Of a stretch of 64,000 nt of DNA, positions 55,129 to 64,000 are shown one piece after another (the stretch's first letter is position 1; the number at the start of each line of letters is the position of its first letter). The notes under the pieces were generated by a model that saw nothing but the letters and a program-made list of their open reading frames with translations, was not told the origin of the DNA and ran no database searches. Source of the stretch: Parasponia andersonii. Lineage: Eukaryota; Streptophyta; Magnoliopsida; Rosales; Cannabaceae. The translations under genes and the position numbers were made by a program. The DNA is taken from contig JXTB01000004.1 of NCBI GenBank assembly GCA_002914805.1, forward strand, positions 1,318,663 through 1,382,662, read 5' to 3'.

Positions 55129-58100
55129 TGTAACACCCCCTAGCTATACTACATAGAAATATGCTCACTTATACGTAAAAAAGATAAATAGTGTTATCTT
55201 ACTTTCATTGTGGTGCCCAACATTCTCACATGCATATTAAGCCAATAATAAATATGTTCTAATTGCATATTAGGCATCTAGAAGTCGTTAATACTAGTTT
55301 TGTAGTAACATACTCATTCATTATGTTATGTGCATTTACATACATATTATTATACTAATGATTATCGAAGTGTCCCAATGCAGTGTAAAGGTTCAATATC
55401 CTCAGAGAGAGAGCTCGGTATGCTAAAAGAACAAAGAATATAATTATGAAAGCAATACTATGTGCACATGCATTTATTTATTGATAACTTAGTTAAATAG
55501 TAGTTTTTCGATAAAATGCATCTTTCATGCGTTTCAGAACCAAATTCACTGTGCATTCTATAAATTGGGAAATTATACTTTATTTGCATTATCAATTAGA
55601 GTCTAATGGACTTTTTTTTATGTTTAATGATTGGTTATGGGCTAGGTTCCACCAAATTAGAATAAGATTGGCCATATAGGATCATAAGTCAAAGTATGAC
55701 TAGATTTCACTTTCTAAGCTAGGTTTCACCATTTTGGTCTACACTTGGGTGTATAGGATTGACCAGCAATGTGGTGAGTATGATAAGGATGTTTTAGAGC
55801 TTGACACATGGAAAGTAGTGTGCAAAATACCAAAAATACCCCTTAGAATTTAAGTTATACCTTTTCGTAGCCATTAAGTGTTGATTTTGGGTGAAATCTG
55901 GTCATTTGCTTTCCCTTTCTCTCCAGCCACGACCTAAAACTCTCCAATGCTTTTTCTGACTTCTCTCAGCTCCTCTCAAACATTTCCAAGAGTTTCCAAG
56001 TTGTAGAACTCAAATTGGATCCCTAGAAAGCAAGATACACCAAAATTAGTCAAGGTAATTCTATTAAGTTCTTCTTTTTAAGTTGTCTTTTAATTTCAAT
56101 TTTCTGCTTGTTCTCATTTAAATAATGGTTTCTTCAAGTCTTCTTAAGTCCAAAAATCTAATTCTAAGCTTAGAGAATCAGTTTGGTGGAGGTAGAAGGC
56201 AAGAAATCCAACAAAAGCTCAAACTAATCAAAGTGAGCATTATGTATGATTTTGAACTTATAGTTAATTTCTTTTGTGTTAGCCCTTAAACCAAAGCAAT
56301 TATTTGGTGAATAATGATCCTAGGTACCTTATATATCTCTGGAAATATAAAATTTAGGTGGAAGATTAAAGTTAAATCTAAGGCCCCAAAGATTGCTATT
56401 TATGGATTTAAGTGTTTTCATGTGTGGTAGATTAAGTTTTCCGTATTTGTAATCTGATTTCTTAAACTTATAGTATATATTTTATTGATTCTATTAGTTA
56501 TTACACTTATTTGATGGCTGGTTATGATGGCACACAAGTGTAAAAGTCGTTTAAACTTTGTAAAAGATTGAAAGGAATTCAAATGCATTTAGGTTGTTCC
56601 AAATGATCCTCTTTGATGTATATATGTGGGAATTGGATTGTAAATTGTTATGGCAGGTTTAAAACCATGATTTTAATCATGTGGGAATGTCCCTAAAATA
56701 GGGGAGGTGCTGTCCAAATATTTTTAAAATGAAATGGCACCATTTAGGAGCAAATGGACTTGTTTTTACAAAATTATGTGCCATTTTGGATCATTTTGTG
56801 CTAATGAACTAGCATTCATATTTTAAATACTTTTGAATAGTTTTTCAATGTTAGTTATTGACTACCAAGTACCTTAAGTGATTTATATACTCCTAAGTCA
56901 TTTTAAGATTAAGTTTCCTAAATTGGTTAAAGTTCTAATTTCGGTCTTGTTCAATTATCTTGATGCATTCTTTTGTAAAATGTGCACCTTGAATAATAGT
57001 AATTTATGACAGGTAATTAGCACACTAATCTCTAGAGGATATTGACCCTTTCCACTATCAATTTCTATTCAAGACACAAGGTAAGTAAAGACTTACAACT
57101 GCATCACAAGAACTATATGGAAGATGTATTTATGTGAAACTTACTTATTCCTGAAAGTTATGAAATTGCATGTGCATGGCATGTTTTGCATGCAAATGGA
57201 GATTTTTATTATAAGAGTATTTGAAAATGAGTACCATTGTACCAATTTTATAAGATAAGTTTTAATAGCAATTGTTAGTCTATCGGAGCTGGATAGGTAA
57301 GTCTGTTGATGCAGACTCTCCCATTGAAACGGGATTTGCGGATGTTATGATGTGTCTCGTTGAAGCAGGACAAGATTAGTGCGGTGTGGGATGCCCCTAT
57401 GATGAGGGAAGGAGTTTTCAAAATCCTCACACGACGGTCGCACCTTATTTTTACTCTTGGCCAGAGTTCCGCCTAATGTTATCAGGGCCTATCGACTTAC
57501 AGGACAAGCAATGCTCTAAGGAGCTCAATTATGAATAAGTTTTAAGGAAAATACATGAACTAAAATGTTTAAAAAAGAAAAGGGTACAATGGGAACTTTA
57601 CGAGATTTTAAAGCATACATAAGCATGCATAGTTTTACTTACTAAGCTTTAGCTCATTTTAGTCTTGTGATGCAGATGAGGAGGCACGTTTTGGTGTTAA
57701 CTAGCTAGTTGCCTGACTTGCCTTTTGTCGCCGTGATCATACAGATGTAAACAAGCTTGACCTGTGGGCGACTTTTTTTTTGTTTTGAGATATTTTGGTG
57801 TAATGTAAATATTACTATTGATGGCAAAATCGACTGGTGAAAACCTCTTTTGATTGTACATTTTGTAAAGACACTTTTAACAAGAAATGTCATGCAGTTG
57901 CTTTTGTCCTAAAGTTCTAGAAAGTTCAAAAAAAAATTTGCCCACCTTTTTTTCAAAACTAAAAATAACGTTTAAGAAAGAATAATACTTCATAATTTGA
58001 CTGTATATGACAATATGATTAAACTAGGAGGTGTTACATTCATTGACCTTGCAAAATAGAAAGTAGAGGATAAGTTTAAACTTTTCTGTTTGGTTCTAAA

Positions 58101-60392
58101 AACATTCGCAATACACCTATTTTACATGGCAATAATATATATATTTTGTATAATACAAAACACAGTGCTAATACTATTCACAACTCCCACAGGATCACTA
58201 CATACACATACATAGTAAAAATATGTATAAGGTTTTTAAAAGGTTATTCTCCAGTTCAAAACTAGCATATGAACAGCATTGGAGTGGAAACTGCTCAGCC
58301 AACATTATTCCTAGTTCTGATCATCTGCATCACAAGAACTAAATGAGCAATAGCTCAGTAAATGGAAATCCATACATACCTATGAACAATTTGTATATAA
58401 AACTTATTAATCTTTATACCCTTAATTTCCTTAAAAAACATTAATATTCAAATCATACTTGGGCCCCCTTATTCTTATAGTTCCTAACTCAGTGACATAG
58501 CAGGTACCCTCTTAATAAATATCATTTGAGGCTTACCCTATCTTGGAATTAACCTCAAGGGATTTGACCTCCTTCTTGTTTTGGCTCACCCTGTCTTGGA
58601 CTAACCCTCAACGGATTTCACCATATTTACGTACTAGATCAGCAAGATAAGAACCACACCCCTCTTCAAAATGAATAATTTTTAGGGTATAAGACTCTTA
58701 ATTAAAATTATAACCTATAAATAATTATTTTGTGCATGCAAACATGACATGCTTATTGAAAATGATATGAAAAATTTTCAAATATATAAATCTCAATGTC
58801 ACAGATACACCACCTTTAATATATACAATCATATACATAGGTTCTTGTGATACTAAAGTGGAATTTCCACTTACGTTGAGTCTTTAGAAATAAAATAAGA
58901 TGAAGGTAGATTCCTCTCCAAAGGAAGCCTGATGTGCTTAAAGACCTGTTCAAGACATTTTAGTTCCCTTTTAAATACCTTTTTTTTTTTGAAAATGTAT
59001 CGTACATCAAATTAACAAGAATATAACAAATTATGTCAGCCTATAATTGCATATTGTTGTTGTGACCAATAACTGAAATTTTATGTCCATATTTCTAAAC
59101 ATACTCACACCATGATAAGTATATTTCCTAGTATTCAGAAAAATAATAAAACTTGTCATATTCATTAATCATTATAATCTCTCCAAAAACCTGAATTGAA
59201 TTTATTGGGTCCAACATATTTGTATGAATGAATATAAGATATGAAAACAAGAAATAGAAGCGAGAATAGAAACTTCCATATCAGGTTAGACATAAAACAT
59301 AAAAAAAATGATTAAAAAAAAGAATTACTACTCTACTAAATAATAGTAATAAAAAACCATATCATCACTTAAAAGAAGTAATCTCCCAATCATATACATT
59401 GCTCAGCTAAGAACCATTATCATAAAAAATATAAAAGTAATCTATAGTTTCTAGATAATTAAAGTGAGCTCCAAAATCAAAACAAGGCATCTTAAATCAC
59501 ATGTATAGGTGTATATATATATATAGAGAAACATTACATACTAGATTCCTAAAACCGAGAAATGTTTTATTCACTAGCATTAACTATTCCTATCTAGTGG
59601 CAAGGATAAGAGCAGACGTACAATCAATAAAAAAATAAACATCAATATATGATACCAAAACTATTAAAGGTAACAAACCTTAAGAAAATATGCTCACCCT
59701 TGATATAGATAAGATTGAGTTGATTTACTGAAATTAATTCACAGTAAATCTTATGGAGCCGCTGCTTGAGGTAAAGAGATACAGGAGAGGGAGAGAGAGT
59801 GGATCGGTTCTGAGGAGGGTTTTGGAGAATAAAAAAAATGCTGATTTATTTAAGTAGTGTAAATGAGTTTGAGTCCGATAGAAAAATTCTTAAATAATTC
59901 ATGCCTAGCTGACCTCTTTTAAATAAACAAATAAAGAAAACAATAATAATAATAATAGTAATACTTATAATAGTCACTTATAGATATCGTGTATGACTGG
60001 CCAAACACATAACTTATTTTAATTAATAGTGCCAAAGAATGACATTAAAATAGAACTACTCTCTTCTAAAGAAAAATAACAAATATACACATATAGTAAA
60101 ACATGCTAAATTACGTCTACCTAAATTGTTGTTAAGAATAATAGAAGAAGTATTTATCCATTAGGAGATAACCTTGGACCCTTAGCACATCAGTTTCTAC
60201 CCGAATATGAAAATTGACCTTTCACTGTACATAAAATTAGGAATTTTATTAGTTAATTCAAAAATTTTATATATCATAATAAGCACTTAAATCAAGCATT
60301 TTATTTATGAAAATAAATATGAGTATAGCAAACTGACATGGTAAAATGTTTATTATTGGCAAGATGCACGTGTGAGAATTTTGGGCACTACA
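55129..60392 (-). mobile_element. solo LTR inserted in protease, itself carrying another LTR
   Basis: Ends are TGTAACACCCCCTAGC and TTGGGCACTACA, with flanks AATCA (55124-55128) and AATCC (60393-60397). Removing it rejoins the protease phrase that is uninterrupted at 18905-18935. Its own sequence is 55129-55203 plus 58044-60392, about 2.4 kb. Apart from the ends and the conserved splice-like pair (58874 and 58325, with TGAGCTATTGCTCA), it is a different family from the A-type LTRs. No internal coding region remains. Confidence 0.85.
55209..58038 (+). mobile_element. 2830 bp solo LTR, perfect target duplication
   Basis: TGTGGTGCCCAACATTCTCA to GGAGGTGTTACA, flanked by TTCAT at 55204-55208 and 58039-58043. 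A-type in plus orientation. It has a TATATAT core at 56330, AAG/GTAAGTAAAG at 57081 and TGATGCAG ending at 57675. It is the innermost of three levels (Tekay protease, solo LTR, solo LTR), so it is the youngest insertion of the three. Confidence 0.92.
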
Positions 60393-60700
60393 AATCCATA
60401 CCTAAGATAACTTCAAAATCTTGCATATCCAATACTATCAAATCTACACACAAGTCTTTACCAGCTATTTGGATTGGACATGCCTCGAGAACTTGATCAG
60501 AGCATAAAACTTCTCCCTATGGAATGGTTACATAATATTTGAAATTCAAGTACTCTGGTCTTTTGCCCAATTTGCTCAGAAATGCAGGTGATGCAAAAGA
60601 ATGTGTAGCCCCTGAATCTATTAATGCATGAATAGGAATACCAAAGATAAGAATCTCACTTGCTACAACAGATGGGTTCACCTCGGCATCTTTGTATACA
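60393..60700 (-). pseudogene. A-type protease N-terminal part
   Basis: The active site ALIDSGATHSFA (about 60600-60625) keeps Asp-Ser-Gly, unlike the first Tekay element. The following KLGKRPEYLKFKYY-like phrase and DFEVIL-type strand run to the solo LTR boundary. A stop is present where the plus strand reads CTCCCTATGG. The rest of the domain is at 54841-55128. Confidence 0.8.
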
Positions 60701-61791
60701 CATGAGCTGGGACTTTATTCTGCTCATCTGTAGCATTCGGACAATTCTTTGCATAGTGTCTAGATTTTTCACACAAGAAGCAAGCACCAAAACCCATTAG
60801 ACATTTTCCATGGTGAGTCTTCAAACATTTAGGACAAACAGTCCTCTGGGTTGTAGTTAATTGTTTCTACTAGCCCGTAACTTGGCATTATTGGGGCTTT
60901 TGTCTTTCTCCTTGATTCTGTTGCCACTTTCTTTTATTTCTACTAGCCACTGATTGAGATCCTCTTCTAAAAGTTGTATTTCTCCTTGCCATATATATAT
61001 ATTCCTACGAATTTCTTGAGCTCTTATAACTCTTAGTTCAGCGTCTTCAGCTTCAAGAGTTCTATCTGTAACCTCAGCATATGGTATATCTTTATGAGCA
61101 GATATCTTAACATCCCTATAAATTTCTGCCTTATGGCCTTGAAGGAATTGGTTTACTTTTAGCTCATTGGTACTCACCATGTGCGAAGCAAATCGGGATA
61201 ACTCTTCAAATTTCTTTATGTAGTCACTAACAGAATACTTCCATGTTTCAAATTAACAAACTTAGCAACCATCAACATCCTATGTGCATTGCTGAAATAT
61301 TTTTTGTAGAATATTTCCTCAAATTGCTCCTAAGTAAGCCTGGTGGTGTCAGTGATGGATCATAGAATTCCACCAGTGTCTAGTATCCGTCTAGAACATA
61401 AACGTGACACATGAAACTTTTTCCTCATTAAGGATTCTAATGTAATCGAAAATACCCTCAATACTCCTAACCCACTATTCTGCCAGTAGTGGATCAGTTT
61501 CACCCTTGAAAGCTGGAGGCTTATTCTTTCAAACCTCTCACAAGTGGGTTCATAATTTTCTTGTCTAACTATGGCATGTGGTAGTGCTTGATCTCCATGC
61601 CTTTCCTCCCTTTCTATAAGTGTCTCTAACTATCTTGCCTATGTCTCAACCAACTCTGTCAACCATCCTATAACAACATCTTTGTTGATCTTATTTTTAG
61701 TAGTACTTGTCTTATCATCCCTTCGCTCACTAGTTTGACCCTTAGCCCTTGGCATGATTCCTTGTATAGTTGTCATTTCACTTACATCCAT
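60701..61791 (-). pseudogene. A-type gag with zinc knuckles, broken
   Basis: The start at 61791 gives MDVSEMTTIQGIMPRAKGQT, ERRDDKTSTTKNKINKDVVI and GWLTELVET (frame 61639-61821). Later pieces include ERHGDQALPHAIVRQENYEP, and the core in frame 60857-61180: MVSTNELKVNQFLQGHKAEI, then DRTLEAEDAELRVIRAQEIR. The zinc knuckles lie at about 60735-60840; the distal one reads SGHYAK-like with damage (KSRHYAKNC). Stops lie after QAR and in the FAPHMV area. The sequence closely tracks the gag at 39287 and 21074. Confidence 0.85.
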
Positions 61792-61931
61792 GCATAACAG
61801 CCAATAATAAAGACATAACATATGGCATCAAATTTAATGCTAACACAGGAAATTAAAACTTACTGGTTGACTAAGTTTTTTATCATATGATCATACCTAT
61901 ATAGACAGTCTTTAGAAATGATTAAACCTCC

Positions 61932-61943
61932 GCTCTGACACTA
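61932..61943 (-). other. primer binding site, initiator-Met tRNA, degenerate
   Basis: The minus strand reads TAGTGTCAGAGC, two bases off TGGTATCAGAGC, just after the LTR end. Confidence 0.75.
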
Positions 61944-61947
61944 ATAC

Positions 61948-64000
61948 TGTAATACTCCCTAGTTTAACCATATTGTCATCTACAGTCAAACTCTAAAGTA
62001 TTATTCTTTCTTAAACATTATCTTCAGTTTTTTTAAAAAAGGGCAAAATTTAAACTTTCCAAAACTTCTGGACAAAAGCAACTGCATGGCATTTCTTGTT
62101 AAAAGTGTCTTCACAAAATGTATAATCAAAAGAGGTTTTCATCAGTCTATTTTGCCATCAACAGTAGTATTTACATTATACCAAAATATCTCAAAACAAA
62201 ATTGTCGTCCACAGGTCAAGCTCGTCTACATCTGTATCATCATGGCGACAAAAGATAAACCAGGCAAGTAGCTAGTCAATACCAAAATGTGCCTCCTCAT
62301 CTGCATCTCAAGACTAAAATGAGCTAAAGCCCAATAAGTAAAAACTATGCATGCTTATGAATGCTTTAAAATCTCATAAAGTACCCATTGTACCCTTTTC
62401 TTTCTTAAACATTTGAGTCCATGCATTTTTCTTAAAAATTATTCTTAGTTGGGCCCCTTAGCACATTGTTTGTCCCATAAGTCGATAGGCCGTGATAACA
62501 TTGGGCGGAAACTCTGGCCAAGAGTAAAAATAAGATATGACCATCATGTGAGGTCTTTGAAAACTCCTTCCCTCATCAAAGGGGCATCCTACACCACGCT
62601 AATATTGTCCGGCTTCAACGAGACATATCATAAGATACGTAAATCCCGCTTCAACGGGAGAGTCTGCATCAACAGACTTACCTATCCAGCTTTGACAGAC
62701 TAACAATTGCCATTAAAACTTATATTATAAAATTGGTACAATGGTACTCACTTTCAAATACACTTATAATAAAACTGTCCATTTGCATGCAACACGTGCC
62801 ATGCACATGCCATTTCATAACTTTCAGGAATAAGTAAGTTTCACATAAATACATCTTCCATATAGTTCTTGTGATGTAGTTGTTAGTCTTTACTTACCTC
62901 GTGCCCTGAATAGGAATTCATAGTAGAAAGAGTCAATATCCTCTAGAGATTGGTGTGATAATCACCTATCATAAATTACTATTATTCAAGATGCACATTT
63001 TACAAAAAGAATGCATTAAGATACTTGATCAAGACTGAAATAACAACTTTCACCAAATTAGGAAACTTGATCTTAAAATGACTCAGAAGCGTATAAATCA
63101 GTTAAGGTACTTGCCAGTCAACAACTAGCATTGAAATACTATTCAAAAGTATTAAAATATAAATGCTAGTTCATTACCACAAAATGGTCCAAAATGGCAC
63201 ATAATTTTGTAAAATCTAGTCCATTTGCTCCTAAATGGTGCCATTTCATTTTAAAAATATTTGGACAGCACCTCCCCTATTTTAGGGACATTCCCACATG
63301 ATTAAAATCATGGTTTTAAACCTGCAATAACAATTAACAATCCAATTCCCACATATACACATCAAAGAGGATCATTTGGAACAACCTAAGTGCACTTGTA
63401 TTCCTTTCAATTTTCACAAAGTTTAAACGCCTTTTACACTTGTGTAACATCACTAATAGCCATAAAATAAGTGTAATAAATAATCGAATCAATAAAATAT
63501 ACACCATAAGTTTAAGTAATTAGATTACAAATATAGAAAACTTAATCTACCACACATGAAAACACTTAAATCCATAAATAGCAATTTTTGGGGCCTTAGG
63601 TTTAACTTTAATCCTCCACCTAAATTTTATGTTTCCAACAATATATAAAGGTTCCTATGGCCATTATTCATCAAATAATGGCTTTGGTTTAAGTACTAAA
63701 AGAAATTAACTACAAATTCAAAATCCTACATAAACCTCACCTTGACTAGTTTGAGTCTTTGCTAGACTTCTTGCCCTCTATCTTCATCAAACTGATTCCC
63801 AAAGCTTAGAAATAGATTTTTGGACTTAAGAAGACCTGAAAAAACCATTATTTAAGTGGGAACAAGCAGAGAATTGAAATTAAAGGACAAGACCTAGAAA
63901 GAAGAACTTAATAGAGTTAGCTTGACTAGTTTTGGTGTATCTTGCTTTCTAGGGCTCCAATTTCAGTTCTACCACTTGGAAACTCTTGAAAATTTTTGCG
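61948..64000 (-). repeat. A-type Tekay 5' LTR, incomplete at window end
   Basis: It starts TGTAATACTCCCTAG. It aligns with 22112-24180 over its whole visible length, with the splice-like pair at 62897 and 62301. It carries CCCGCTTCAACGGGAGAGTC at 62647, a small hairpin kept in several sister LTRs. Roughly 0.9 kb of LTR is beyond the window. Confidence 0.88.

Larger units (their letters stand above)
54292..64000 (-). mobile_element. A-type Tekay element, 3' part missing, 5' LTR cut by window edge
   Basis: On the minus strand: 5' LTR 61948-64000 (continues beyond the window), primer site, gag 60701-61791, protease 60393-60700, interrupted by a solo LTR (55129-60392), protease end and linker 54841-55128, RT 54292-54840. 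It then stops at the neighbouring element's LTR. If that neighbour inserted into RT, GTTCC after 54291 would be the target duplication; I cannot find the second copy because the other LTR is a hybrid. Confidence 0.8.

Overview
This window is plant nuclear DNA made almost entirely of nested, decayed LTR retrotransposons. I found no intact host gene, RNA gene, CRISPR array or bacterial-style operon. It looks angiosperm, probably a eudicot, because the elements are plant lineages: Ty3/gypsy Tekay/Del chromoviruses with a C-terminal chromodomain and an initiator-Met tRNA primer site, a Ty3/gypsy Tat/Athila-type element with an Asp-tRNA-like primer site and a GTTTGGGGG-type polypurine tract, Ty1/copia, and a small hAT-like transposon. 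The species cannot be named from this sequence.

Layout. 1-2230: an LTR end, an old minisatellite split by a hAT-like element (453-1255), and a Tat-type LTR fragment. 2263-28708: one Ty1/copia element on the + strand, opened twice. Its 5' LTR carries a Tat/Athila-type element (3754-13188), which itself holds a 2.3 kb solo LTR (5083-7404) and a diverged copia-type LTR (about 9985-11440). Its gag/protease region carries a Tekay element on the - strand (17581-25107), which in turn holds another LTR partly hidden by a 710-base N gap. 28739-31174: an unassigned LTR-like block.

31175-64000: a chain of - strand Tekay elements and solo LTRs of both orientations. They share or exchange LTRs: 40532-43525 serves gag on one side and an integrase end on the other. 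They also host further solo LTRs (44088-47019; 55129-60392, which contains 55209-58038). A 653 bp inverted, almost identical copy of the copia protease repeats sits at 35642-36294 beside single-base N marks.

Each Tekay element reads, on the - strand: 5' LTR, iMet primer site, gag with zinc knuckles, protease, RT, RNase H, integrase with chromodomain, polypurine tract, 3' LTR. None is intact. The best-preserved piece is a 333-codon RT-RNase H frame at 48000-49001. The most interesting pattern is not coding. Ten LTRs of clearly different sequence share a consensus 5' splice site (GTAAGT), then 495-726 bases later a short hairpin around ACTGAGC...GCTCA followed by an AG acceptor (usually TGATGCAG or GCAG). 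This suggests an intron carried inside the LTR.
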